32,665 bases of DNA from Halalkalibacter oceani (lineage in GTDB: Bacteria; Bacillota; Bacilli; Bacillales; Bacillaceae_D): NCBI RefSeq assembly GCF_023715605.1, contig NZ_JAMBOL010000037.1:1-32665 (forward strand), in the 5' to 3' direction. Under the pieces are notes generated by a model, which ran no database searches, was not told where the DNA came from, and saw only the letters and a list, made by a program, of their open reading frames with translations. How positions within the stretch are numbered: position 1 is the first letter of the stretch; each line of letters begins with the position of its first letter. Position numbers and translations under genes: made by a program. Positions 25,171 through 32,634 of this stretch are shown in pieces.

Positions 25171-25275
25171 ATGAATAAAACAAACTTTTACGGATTGCTG
25201 CTTCTTAAGCTGGGACTGCTGACAAAAGAACAGCACGAGAGCTTGAAGCAAATGCAAAAAAAGAAGCCGGTTTAA
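25171..25275 (+). CDS. small ORF, 34 residues, leucine-rich helix
   Basis: ATG 25171 lies 8 bases after AAGGAG and stops TAA 25273-25275. The peptide MNKTNFYGLLLLKLGLLTKE then QHESLKQMQKKKPV looks like one amphipathic helix with a basic tail. It weakly recalls the L-L-x-x-G-L-L-T-x-E-Q turn of MshEN-type domains. The stop overlaps the left arm of an imperfect hairpin that also ends cheV. No family recognised. Confidence 0.5.
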   Translation: MNKTNFYGLLLLKLGLLTKEQHESLKQMQKKKPV

Positions 25276-25326
25276 ATGGAAATTGCTCCTTTTAACCCGG
25301 TTCCTTTTTCGTTGAACCACTGCCAA

Positions 25327-26262
25327 TCAGGCTGTAGGCTGTGCGTGACTTTCAGCGAGAAGTTCATCGATTTTCTCCACAAGCTGAACAATTTCCGGCT
25401 TGCTGATCTGCGCATCCGCGCCCACTTTCTCTCCTTTATGAAACAAGTCGTCTGTAATCAAAGAAGAAAAAATGACAATGGGAACGTGCTGGAGCTGCGG
25501 ATTGGCTTTGCAACGCAATGTTAGGTGATGTCCGTCCATCTGTGGCATTTCAATATCCGTAATAAGGAGATCAATTGCGCCGGCAACAGCGTCCTTTCCC
25601 GCGAGCGCCTGCTCTTCAAGGAACTCCCAGGCCATTTTTCCGTTTTCAAAAAACATCAAATTCGTGTAACCCGCCTCGGACAACGTATCAGAAAGCAGCT
25701 TTCTCAGCACAGCAGAATCCTCGGCAATGCAAATCAGTTTCGCTGACCGTTCCCGTACCCCCATCGCTTTTACACGATCAACACTCAATCCTGTATCAGG
25801 GTTAATATCGACGACAATTTTTTCGAAATCAAGCAAAAGGGACATCTCATCCTCCAGTTTCACGATGCCGATCGTATGGCTTAAGTGTCCCTGGGCGAGC
25901 TCGCTCGGCTTATCGATCTGTTCCCAGGAAATCCGGTGGATTCTTGATACGCTATGAACGTGAAACGCGACTTTCATCTTATTTAGCTCGGAAATGATAA
26001 ATTTATCCTGATCCGGTTCCTCCGATGCGGGTAAGTTAAGCACTTTTGCCAAATCAACGACCGGAATAACCTCCTGCCGCAAACGGATGACGCCTTCCAC
26101 ATGCTCATGTCCATTTGGAGTGTCGGTAATCGGCAAAGGATTAATAATTTCTCTCACCTTTAATACATTAATTCCAAATGTGCCTTGAGCGACTTTAAAC
26201 ATTACGATTTCCAGTTCATTCGTACCGCTTTCCAGCAAAATCCCGTTATTGTTCAACTGCAT
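25327..26262 (-). CDS. cheV: chemotaxis coupling protein CheV
   Basis: A 311-residue fusion of a CheW-like domain (about 15-160) and a CheY-type receiver (about 172-305). It links chemoreceptors to CheA and adapts their signal when phosphorylated. Receiver residues are complete: acidic pocket E181/D182, phosphoacceptor D236 (LLITDIEMPQMDG) and K288. Start ATG 26262 follows GGAGGAGTAGCCGA. It is a lone gene away from other chemotaxis genes, as in Bacillus. No clear sigma-D promoter was found upstream. Confidence 0.95.
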   Translation of the reverse strand: MQLNNNGILLESGTNELEIVMFKVAQGTFGINVLKVREIINPLPITDTPNGHEHVEGVIRLRQEVIPVVDLAKVLNLPASEEPDQDKFIISELNKMKVAFHVHSVSRIHRISWEQIDKPSELAQGHLSHTIGIVKLEDEMSLLLDFEKIVVDINPDTGLSVDRVKAMGVRERSAKLICIAEDSAVLRKLLSDTLSEAGYTNLMFFENGKMAWEFLEEQALAGKDAVAGAIDLLITDIEMPQMDGHHLTLRCKANPQLQHVPIVIFSSLITDDLFHKGEKVGADAQISKPEIVQLVEKIDELLAESHAQPTA

Positions 26263-26682
26263 TCGGCTACTCCTCCATCACTCATGTCCGCCTCGGCGAT
26301 TGCGCCTTTATTCCTAAGACGAAACGAATAGTATTGATACCTCTAGTGTATAAGAGCTAGTAACATCGGGCAAGTTTAATTTTTCGAAAATAGAGGAAAA
26401 AAGTGGCGGGAATCGACCTATTACAAAATCGCTTTATAAGCGCGACGTGATGGAGCTGTTTTTTTAACTGCCCTGATGTGTTCTTCCATAACAGCTCTTG
26501 TAACATAAAATAATTTAAATAAAAAAATAAAAGAGGCTCTGGTTCTGCACGAACTACTTGAAATAAAAAAACTTGAAACAAAAGGTAAACATATCAGCTT
26601 TTACCTTTTATCTAAGCTCAAAGCCGTTGCCATACTCTGCTTCATAAATTTTACTTCTGTCCCGTTTTTTCTTGATTTTAGA
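26263..26682. other. intergenic between cheV and the methyltransferase, no gene
   Basis: 420 bp of AT-rich sequence. It contains GAGCTGTT/AACAGCTC arms (about 26453-26495) and a terminator-like AAAGGTAAA/TTTTACCTTTT (about 26580-26611) for the methyltransferase. A 74-codon minus-strand frame (26357-26581) has no ribosome site and a composition like non-coding DNA, so it is not called. Confidence 0.5.
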
Positions 26683-27600
26683 TCATTGTTTTTTTACCGC
26701 ATGAATGTAATGAATTGTTTCAAACGCAGTTAAATAATCATTTCGATTGTTAAAAAAACGCTCTTTAATTTTTGTAGGAGATAAATGCTCATAAATTAGC
26801 AACCCTGCTTTCTCTAACATTTTCTCCATTTCTGAAAATGAGAAACAAGCTTTCATCGGCTCTCCTCCAGCTGCAGCCATTTTCACCATGTTTTCAACTC
26901 TGTTGGAAAGCCCTTTTTCCTTAAAAAGTCTTTCATCGGCATAGTCAAAAACAATAGAGCTACCAGGTGGAACTTTATCAAATAAATACTCTAGTAAGTT
27001 GGAAAGTTCATCTTTCGTTAAATAATATGAGACTCCCAGTAAACTAAAAAATGTTTTTTTATACGTAAAGCTCTTTTCAAATAGTTTTTCATACGAAAAC
27101 ATTTTTGTGAGATCCATTGGAATAAAATGAAGATTACTCGGTATTTTCAACCTAACTTCATCCAACCTTTGGATTTTAAACGACTGTGTTGTTGGATAAT
27201 CAATTTCAAAAATTTCAACAGTGTTTTCCAATTCATGATACCGTAAAGAGAACGTATCTAATCCTGCCCCAAGTATGACATATTGCTTAACCCCTAAACT
27301 AAATTCATTTAGGAGAACATTTTCACAATACGCTGCACGCGCCAAAGGCGTTGGTGATAACTGTACTTGCGTTATCCATTTTATTATTTCATCTGGATTA
27401 TCCTTAAACTTTTCCGCAATTTCTCTGTTAAAGAACGGAATGCCTTTAACCATATTCTCTTTTATGTTTTGATACTCTTTTGGTGAAATTAATTTTATGG
27501 CCATAAAATCATTGAAAATTTTTGGCGAGTCATATTTACTATGGTAGGCTCGTCCAAAAGCTGCCACTAAAGAAGTTAAACTGGACTCATTCTCTTTCAT
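26683..27600 (-). CDS. class I SAM-dependent methyltransferase, LCMT/PPM1-type
   Basis: A 305-residue methyltransferase of the leucine carboxyl methyltransferase-like group (also found as O-methyltransferases in polyketide pathways). The SAM motif VILGAGLDTFSLRY is near 105-118, the acidic residue after strand 2 is in FEIDYP, and MDLT and the FFSLLGVSYYLT strand follow. Start ATG 27600 has GGGGAGGAAG before it; a TTG at 27642 is in frame but lies inside a hairpin. The gene is AT-rich compared with its neighbours, which suggests transfer. A consensus promoter, a terminator hairpin and a possible leader peptide precede it. The substrate is unknown. Confidence 0.85.
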   Translation of the reverse strand: MKENESSLTSLVAAFGRAYHSKYDSPKIFNDFMAIKLISPKEYQNIKENMVKGIPFFNREIAEKFKDNPDEIIKWITQVQLSPTPLARAAYCENVLLNEFSLGVKQYVILGAGLDTFSLRYHELENTVEIFEIDYPTTQSFKIQRLDEVRLKIPSNLHFIPMDLTKMFSYEKLFEKSFTYKKTFFSLLGVSYYLTKDELSNLLEYLFDKVPPGSSIVFDYADERLFKEKGLSNRVENMVKMAAAGGEPMKACFSFSEMEKMLEKAGLLIYEHLSPTKIKERFFNNRNDYLTAFETIHYIHAVKKQ

Positions 27601-27653
27601 ACCAACTTCCTCCCCACAAAAAATAAGATTCCCCTCGGCCAAGAGAATCTCAT
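27597..27653 (-). CDS. possible leader peptide, 18 residues
   Basis: ATG 27653 lies about 20 bases after the expected transcription start and reads MRFSWPRGILFFVGRKLV. The stop TGA overlaps the methyltransferase ATG (ATGA). The hairpin of the attenuator lies inside its first nine codons, so translation of the peptide would melt it. No Shine-Dalgarno is visible, which is the main doubt. Confidence 0.35.
   Translation of the reverse strand: MRFSWPRGILFFVGRKLV
27617..27650 (-). terminator. attenuator hairpin in the methyltransferase 5' leader
   Basis: Minus strand AGATTCTCTT, GGCCG, AGGGGAATCT forms a 10-bp stem (two G-U pairs) with a 5-nt loop, followed by TATTTTTTG. It sits between the promoter and the ribosome site, so most transcripts would stop before the gene unless the hairpin is prevented. 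Confidence 0.75.
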
Positions 27654-27679
27654 TATATAAGATAAATTAAAATTTGTAA

Positions 27680-27708
27680 ATTATAGCACAAATATATTTT
27701 TTTGTCAA
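27680..27708 (-). promoter_or_regulatory. consensus sigma-A promoter of the methyltransferase
   Basis: TTGACA (27703-27708), 17-bp spacer, TATAAT (27680-27685), and an extended -10 TG. Both hexamers match the consensus exactly. Confidence 0.85.
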
Positions 27709-27726
27709 TCATTTTAACTTCTATTG

Positions 27727-27773
27727 AAAAAGCTGCTGAAAAAGTGAAACTCGTACATTTTCAGCAGCTTTTT
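27727..27773. terminator. bidirectional terminator hairpin
   Basis: AAAAAGCTGCTGAAAA pairs with TTTTCAGCAGCTTTTT, with A/T tracts on both sides. Nearly the same stem as at 21313-21355. Confidence 0.75.
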
Positions 27774-27822
27774 CATAACGGGCTTTAAAAGAGAGTGGAG
27801 GTTCCGCTCATGCTCATTGCTT

Positions 27823-27865
27823 AGGGGCTGGGCAAAAGGGAAAACCCCTCTCATCCCAGCCCTTT
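27823..27865 (-). terminator. terminator of the SurA-N lipoprotein gene
   Basis: GGGCTGGG pairs with CCCAGCCC directly after the stop at 27869, with an inner GGGGTTTTCCC region on the minus strand. Confidence 0.65.
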
Positions 27866-27868
27866 GTA

Positions 27869-28636
27869 TTAAATATGAATCGTAATGTCGCTTTCTTCCC
27901 GTAAATCTTCAATGATTTGCGAAAGCTGTTCCTGCTGCTTTTCGCTTTGCAGCTGAGCCTGAAGCTCTTCGCGGTAATCTTCGAACGCTGGTAGCTCGCT
28001 GCTGCCTTCACCGGCCATTTCCACCATTTCATCGTAAGCAGCCTGAAGCTCTTCATCCGATACTTCCTCGGCCGTTGTGTGGGCTTCAACATACTTATCA
28101 CGCTTCACAAAATCGGAAATGTCCGCCCGCAGTTCTTCCATCGTGACACCTTGCTCATCAAGAGTCTCTTGAAGCTGCTCCTCAGATTCAAATTGTGACG
28201 TAATCAAATCAAGCTCGGCATCAATTTCTTCATCCGTTGCTTCGATTCCTTCATTATCAGCTGCCTGAATAATCATGCGTTCATTAATAATTTGCTGCAG
28301 CAGCTGTTCTTCCAGCATTTCAAGATAGCCGGCCGCTTCTTCGCTTTCAAGCTCAATTCCTTGTGCTAATAGCAGGTTGGCCTGCTGCTCCAAGGAAGCG
28401 ACATAAATATCCTTATTGATATCCTCGCCATTTACTGTTGCAATGACGTCGGGTATGTTCTCCGTATCAAGGACTGACTGAGGATCCTGTGCAACTTCCT
28501 CACTGTCTGGAGCCTGTTGATCGGTCTCGGTTGCTTCTCCTTCCGGGGTATCAGCTTGCTGATCTGACTCTCCCCCGCATGCTGCAAGACTGAGAGCCAG
28601 TAGGCCAGTCCCAAAAATCATAAACATCTTTTTCAT
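27869..28636 (-). CDS. lipoprotein with SurA N-terminal-like domain
   Basis: A 255-residue exported protein. The signal peptide MKKMFMIFGTGLLALSLAAC ends in the lipobox LAAC, followed by an acidic Gln/Glu/Asp linker of about 50 residues. The rest (about 65-255) is helical and matches the SurA/PrsA N-terminal chaperone domain (VIATVNGEDINKDIYVASLEQQ, then LLQQIINERMIIQAADNEGI). There is no PPIase (parvulin) domain, so it would be a holdase-type folding helper at the outer face of the membrane rather than an isomerase. ATG 28636 is chosen; a 9-residue upstream extension is open. It ends with a terminator. Confidence 0.85.
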   Translation of the reverse strand: MKKMFMIFGTGLLALSLAACGGESDQQADTPEGEATETDQQAPDSEEVAQDPQSVLDTENIPDVIATVNGEDINKDIYVASLEQQANLLLAQGIELESEEAAGYLEMLEEQLLQQIINERMIIQAADNEGIEATDEEIDAELDLITSQFESEEQLQETLDEQGVTMEELRADISDFVKRDKYVEAHTTAEEVSDEELQAAYDEMVEMAGEGSSELPAFEDYREELQAQLQSEKQQEQLSQIIEDLREESDITIHI

Positions 28637-28663
28637 ATTTTTCTCAATCCCCTTCCTTATCAA

Positions 28664-29059
28664 AAACCTTTAGTTATTGTAACACAAATGACATCTCCTT
28701 ACACCGCGAACAATGGCTTCCTCCAACGTCTGCAGACTTGATCACCATTATTATGAAAATATATGAAAGAAAGAAGACGCGAAAAACCTTGTTATTCCAC
28801 TGCGGGTAGAAAGGGGGGTATAACACTTTCAAAAACTGTGTAAATTTTCAACCGCCAGCTGATTCCACTGACCGAAAAGAAGAAAAAACCCGGGATAAAG
28901 GTTGACTTGCACCTTTTCCCCGGGCTTAAGGCAGTGAAAGAACTCTGAGGCTGCAACCTGCTGATCAGAATCTATAGGAAGCAGCCGCCTTCGGTACAGA
29001 GATTGCGCAAGAGCGATCGTTTCATCTCACTGCTCTCATTCAGTTGCGCGGGTTATCTG
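28664..29059. other. intergenic, contains one terminator and no gene
   Basis: 396 bp. The hairpin at 28889-28924 is a good terminator for the HesB selenoprotein operon. The remaining sequence, with imperfect GGCTGC/GCAGCC arms near 28951-28988, shows no start with a ribosome site on either strand. Confidence 0.5.
28889..28924 (-). terminator. terminator of the dipeptidase-HesB operon
   Basis: CCCGGG..AAAGGT pairs with ACCTTTTCCCCGGG, followed on the minus strand by TTTTTT (complement of 28883-28888). Confidence 0.8.
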
Positions 29060-29338
29060 TTAGCATTGATCTTGTCCGACAATGACAAGACCGCCACCAC
29101 CGTCTGTTTCCTGGTAGTCAAGAGTAACTGTCCGGACACTCTCCACCACTCCTGCTTCTATCGCCACTTCAATCCCGTTAATCGTTTCCCTTACATCGGT
29201 TTCTGCCGGCTCATCCAGAGCCAGTCCAAGCTTCGGGCCTCCTCAGCCCATGCCTGCGAAAACGACCCGGATTGTAGAGATTCCGTGCTCTTCCATCGTG
29301 CTTTTCACAAAGTCGCGCGCTTTATCTGTAATATTCAA
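29060..29338 (-). CDS. HesB-like selenoprotein (in-frame TGA read as selenocysteine)
   Basis: Reading through one TGA gives 92 residues of the HesB/IscA-like fold. It begins TTG (29336-29338) behind GAGGTGG, then LNITDKARDFVKSTMEEHGI, RVVFAGMG-U-GGPKLGLALDEP and VNGIEV-like INGIEVAIEAG, and ends in GGGGLVIVGQDQC. The TGA (29243-29245, residue 32) falls exactly where relatives have Cys in G-C-GGPxLGLAL, a family known to include selenoproteins. From 18 bases after the TGA, CUGGCUC-UGGAU-GAGCCGG folds into a 7-bp stem with G in the loop, where bacterial SECIS elements sit. Flanking frames before and after the TGA are intact and typical. It follows the dipeptidase by 28 bp. Sec insertion needs SelA/B/C/D encoded elsewhere; a nonsense pseudogene is the alternative. 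Confidence 0.75.
29206..29224 (-). promoter_or_regulatory. SECIS-like hairpin
   Basis: Within the HesB-like gene, CUGGCUC/GAGCCGG (7 bp, one G-U) with loop UGGAU. The loop is about 25 bases downstream of the UGA, within the distance range of bacterial SECIS elements. Confidence 0.6.
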
Positions 29339-29366
29339 CGCTGTTCCACCTCACTTTATGCTCGTT

Positions 29367-30287
29367 TTATTTTGGAACCGTTCTTCTGAAGTTATCCCCG
29401 AGAAACCCTTTGACAACTGTCGCAGAATAGTGCTTTTCCAATTCATTGACCAGTTTACCATAGTGCCCGCTATGCTTCAATTGATCGACATAGACATCAA
29501 TCCCGTCAAAATCCGAGCCGAAGCCGATATGACGGCTTGCCCCGAGCTCACACATATGCTCAACATGACGCAGGACATCGTCAATCGTCGCCTGCTCCTT
29601 CTCTGTCAGAAAGAGCGGGTGGAAGACAAGTCCGATAAAGCCGTTACGCTTAACAAGAGCGCTAATTTGTTCGTCCAGCAGGTTTCGGCGATGTGCGCAC
29701 AGCTTATAGGCATTGGAATGACTGGCAATTGGATAATCAGCCAACTCGATCACATCCCAAAATCCCTGGATGCTTAAATGCGAGACATCCGTCAATATTC
29801 GTTTCTTATTATGAAGCTCGACCACCTCTTTGCCGAGCAGGGAGAGTCCAGCCCCGCGCGGCTCGCCGACGCCGTCCGCACAGAGATTGGCCTGATTCCA
29901 GGTTAAGCCGACAGACAGTACGCCAAGCTGCAGCAGAATCGACAGCTTCGTCAAATCATCGCCGATCGGATCGAGTCCTTCCAGCGTCAATACCGCCCCT
30001 ATTTCGCCCTCCTGCAGGTCATCCAGCTCACTCCATGTTGTCAAATGGCGCATGAACGGATAAGGGGAAATGATCTTCTCATGAAAAAGCGAAATTTGCT
30101 CAAGCACAACCTGAAATTTTTGCTCCTGCTTGATCCATGGCTCGACAAAGATCGCAAATAGCTGAACCTCGACATTCCCCTCTTTCAGCCGGCTGGCGTT
30201 CGTATCGATTTCAGCAGCATCGAAAAAGGAGCGGTTCGGCTGCTCCCACAGCTTTAATAACGCATCACAATGTGTATCAATAATCAC
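29367..30287 (-). CDS. M19 family (renal-type) membrane dipeptidase
   Basis: A 306-residue zinc dipeptidase. Metal ligands are H6 and D8 (DTHCD), bridging E103 (LEGLDP), H170 and H190, with the SHSNAYKLCAHRRN segment and D259 in GSDFDG completing the active site. No signal peptide is present, so despite the family name it is probably cytoplasmic. It would cleave dipeptides, possibly including those with D-residues or Cys-Gly. The start is GTG 30285-30287 with AAAGGAGAG at good spacing. The HesB-like selenoprotein gene follows 28 bp later on the same strand, then a terminator, so they form a two-gene operon. Confidence 0.92.
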   Translation of the reverse strand: MIIDTHCDALLKLWEQPNRSFFDAAEIDTNASRLKEGNVEVQLFAIFVEPWIKQEQKFQVVLEQISLFHEKIISPYPFMRHLTTWSELDDLQEGEIGAVLTLEGLDPIGDDLTKLSILLQLGVLSVGLTWNQANLCADGVGEPRGAGLSLLGKEVVELHNKKRILTDVSHLSIQGFWDVIELADYPIASHSNAYKLCAHRRNLLDEQISALVKRNGFIGLVFHPLFLTEKEQATIDDVLRHVEHMCELGASRHIGFGSDFDGIDVYVDQLKHSGHYGKLVNELEKHYSATVVKGFLGDNFRRTVPK

Positions 30288-30426
30288 GGGCTACTCTCCT
30301 TTCGTTAAGAAAAACTCACAGCTTCTCCTGCTGAATTAGGCCGCTGAATCCGCTGTTGGCATGCACATTTACCGCCTCTGCACATATGGATATAGTGACA
30401 ACTAGCATAGAGGAGGAGGGACGGAC

Positions 30427-30858
30427 ATGTCTGAGCAGCGTGAGTCCAAAAAAAGCCATGGCTATCATGATATTTTAAGATCGATTGATGATTTCTTTAC
30501 TAACACATATCAGCAATTACACGATCATCCGTTGTTCCTTGCTCCCATTCCGGTTCGCATCAGCGAGGATCAGGAGCATTGGATCGCTGAGGCTGAATTG
30601 CCCGGGATTGACAAACGGCAAATTCAGCTTGACATCTACAGACAATCAATCCGGATTCAAATTAATAATGAAGAGCATACCGAGTACGCGGATGACACCA
30701 AAGGAATAAGGAAGCGCCAGTCACAAACACAAATTCGCCAACGCACGATTCCAGTTCCGTTCTATATTGATGAAAAAAGCGTCAAGGCAAGCTATAAAAA
30801 CGGCCTGCTGCGCATCAAAATTCCAACAAAGCGCAAGCCGATCTCAATTGATTCGTAA
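30427..30858 (+). CDS. Hsp20/alpha-crystallin family small heat shock protein
   Basis: A 143-residue small chaperone. The alpha-crystallin domain spans about 45-137, starting PVRISEDQEHWIAEAELPGI and including the family motif A-S-Y-K-N-G-L-L-R-I near 119-128. The C-terminal I-x-I/V anchor is replaced by KRKPISIDS. Start ATG 30427 follows GGAGGAGGGACGGAC. It lies 12 bp before yppG, so the pair is likely one transcript. The association with a YppG-like spore coat protein suggests a coat-linked Hsp20 similar to CotM/CotP, but this is an inference. Confidence 0.87.
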   Translation: MSEQRESKKSHGYHDILRSIDDFFTNTYQQLHDHPLFLAPIPVRISEDQEHWIAEAELPGIDKRQIQLDIYRQSIRIQINNEEHTEYADDTKGIRKRQSQTQIRQRTIPVPFYIDEKSVKASYKNGLLRIKIPTKRKPISIDS

Positions 30859-30870
30859 GGAGGAAAAAGC

Positions 30871-31173
30871 ATGTTCCCACGGCAGCGTAATCGGCAAATG
30901 CCACCCTATCAGCACGGCAGCCATCCATATCCGTTTCCGCCGCATCAACGGCCCGGTCGCCCTTATCAACAATATATGCAGCAAATGGACCCGTCATCTC
31001 AAGCGTTTGGCTATAAGCCTAAGAAGACATCATTTTTAAAATCAGCCTTCATCGGCGAAAATGGCAGCTTTGATGTCGGCCGGACCGTCCAAACCGTTGA
31101 TCAAGTGGTGAAAACTGTAAGCCAGGTCAGCCCGATCGTCAAACAGATAGGCAGCTTCTTTTTGAAAAAATAA
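30871..31173 (+). CDS. yppG: YppG-family spore coat-associated protein
   Basis: A 100-residue protein. A Pro/Gln/Tyr/His-rich N-terminal half (1-48) is followed by a conserved C-terminal part with SFLKSAFIGENGSFDVGRTV and a repeated VDQVVKTVSQVSPIVKQIG helix. This is the YppG pattern of Bacillus spore proteins. Start ATG 30871 follows AAGGAGGAAAAAGC. It is second in the operon with the Hsp20 gene, and its stop codon is inside a terminator hairpin. Confidence 0.85.
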   Translation: MFPRQRNRQMPPYQHGSHPYPFPPHQRPGRPYQQYMQQMDPSSQAFGYKPKKTSFLKSAFIGENGSFDVGRTVQTVDQVVKTVSQVSPIVKQIGSFFLKK

Positions 31174-31190
31174 AGCTGCCCTCTTTCTTG
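31151..31190 (+). terminator. terminator of the hsp20-yppG operon
   Basis: GCAGCTT and AAGCTGC flank the yppG stop, followed by CTCTTTCTT. A second stem, AGCCTTGTAAG/CTTGCAAGGCT, lies just after at 31198-31237. Confidence 0.65.
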
Positions 31191-31297
31191 CCGAGTGAGC
31201 CTTGTAAGAAAAATCATTGCAGTAAGCTTGCAAGGCTTTCGATCTCTTTCCTTTTCCAGCACGCTGATCCGTTTAGTGCACAGCCGAAAGACTTGCT

Positions 31298-32515
31298 TTA
31301 CAGCAAGCCTTCCTGTTCAAATAAATAGTCGTATGGGATATCAAGAAATAAATAAAGATCCTCTGAAATCGGATAGGAATAAGTCCGGATCCGTTCATCC
31401 CGGTCAATATCCGTGTACAAATCCGAAAGAAAGCCCCTCTTTTCGATATTCATCCGCACAATATTTTCTAAAAAATACGGCCGCCAGCTCCAGTTTTTAA
31501 AGCGTCCTTCCTCACGAAGCACCCAGCTTTCCTCTGCATTTTTTTCGGCATTCGACGATTGCTGGAAGCCCTCCGCATTGCAAAGATACACGCGAAACGC
31601 GTACCCGTCGCATTCTTTTGCCACTTTCATAATCATTTCGTCATATGTATCTTCGGGATTTATCATTTTCATGACCTGCTTCAGCTGCTGGTTTAATTCA
31701 TTCGTTAACGTCAGTTGAGCTTCCATCTTTTTGCGCTCATAAACGATAAAATGCTGAAATTCCTTTTGCATTTTATCCTTGCAGCAATCCGCCTCGACAA
31801 AGTCAGCCTTTTCTCCTTGCAAATATAAGCCTTGGTAATAGCGACCGCCATTTCTCCAGGCATAGTTGAGCTGATTAAAATTTGTAATCCCGTCAAACAG
31901 CAGCGTCGCGCCAATTTTACGGGAGAGCATCGATAAGGAATGATGAACTTCACGATACAGGTGAGGAAGCGCATCCTCATCCAAAAAAGCGACGTTCACC
32001 TTCACGATATTCGGCTTTAGCACCGCAATCCGGTCGAGGTAGCTGCCTGTTTTCCCCACTTCGTCAATCGCTATTCTGATGCCCGTGCTTTGAATATAGG
32101 CGAAAAAATGCTTGTATTCACTGATCCGTTCGACAATTTCATTTTCCTTTAGCTTCAGAACGATCTGGTGGGGATTCAGGTCATACTCGTTAAAGGATTC
32201 GAGACAACGGATAAATGTCTCGGCATTATCCTTGTACAGCAGCTCAATGTCATAGGCAAAAAACAAAGTCGACGTTTGATCTGTTTTCACAAAAGCGTCC
32301 AGCGCGCTCCGCTGTAAGTATTCGTTCAGTTCCAATCTATATTCATCGGGAATGCTTTTATCCTCCAGAAGCCCGTCAAAGCCTTTTATCCCCTCGTCGG
32401 TTTCCAGCCTTGCCAATACGTCATAGCCAACGACCAGCTGCTTATCTGCACTGATAATCGGCTGGAAATATGGCCGGATCATCTGTTTGTTCATCATGAC
32501 ATCTAATGGATCCAT
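31298..32515 (-). CDS. ykuI: EAL-domain protein YkuI with C-terminal PAS-like domain
   Basis: A 405-residue homologue of Bacillus YkuI along its whole length. It has an N-terminal EAL-type domain (about 1-250, YFQPIISADKQLVVGYDVLARL; YAWRNGGRYYQGLYL), a linker helix, and a C-terminal YkuI_C domain (about 270-405, NWSWRPYFLENIVRMN, then FSDLYTDIDRDERIRTYSYP). The EAL triplet is DVL here, and the metal-binding DDFG-like segment reads IDEVGK, so c-di-GMP hydrolysis is doubtful; it may bind the nucleotide only. Start ATG 32515 follows AGGGAGGTGGATGA. It reads against the hsp20-yppG operon. Confidence 0.92.
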   Translation of the reverse strand: MDPLDVMMNKQMIRPYFQPIISADKQLVVGYDVLARLETDEGIKGFDGLLEDKSIPDEYRLELNEYLQRSALDAFVKTDQTSTLFFAYDIELLYKDNAETFIRCLESFNEYDLNPHQIVLKLKENEIVERISEYKHFFAYIQSTGIRIAIDEVGKTGSYLDRIAVLKPNIVKVNVAFLDEDALPHLYREVHHSLSMLSRKIGATLLFDGITNFNQLNYAWRNGGRYYQGLYLQGEKADFVEADCCKDKMQKEFQHFIVYERKKMEAQLTLTNELNQQLKQVMKMINPEDTYDEMIMKVAKECDGYAFRVYLCNAEGFQQSSNAEKNAEESWVLREEGRFKNWSWRPYFLENIVRMNIEKRGFLSDLYTDIDRDERIRTYSYPISEDLYLFLDIPYDYLFEQEGLL

Positions 32516-32601
32516 TCATCCACCTCCCTAACAACCCTCGTATTGTCAAAACTTTTATAAGAAATAGGTTATAAAATACCTTGATAGAGGGCTTTATAAG
32601 C

Positions 32602-32634
32602 AAAAAAATTGCCACCCCCTGAAATTTAGGCAAT
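32602..32634 (-). terminator. terminator of a gene beyond the right edge
   Basis: On the minus strand ATTGCC pairs with GGCAAT around a 15-nt loop and is followed by TTTTTTT. It would end a minus-strand gene lying past 32665. Confidence 0.6.

Noticed and set aside
26357-26581. 74-codon minus-strand frame between cheV and the methyltransferase
   Set aside because: No start signal, and the composition resembles translated AT-rich intergenic DNA; considered as a transposase remnant but no motif supports it.
29003-29777. Two plus-strand frames of 128 and 175 codons
   Set aside because: They are antisense shadows of the HesB-like selenoprotein and the dipeptidase genes and lack ribosome sites.
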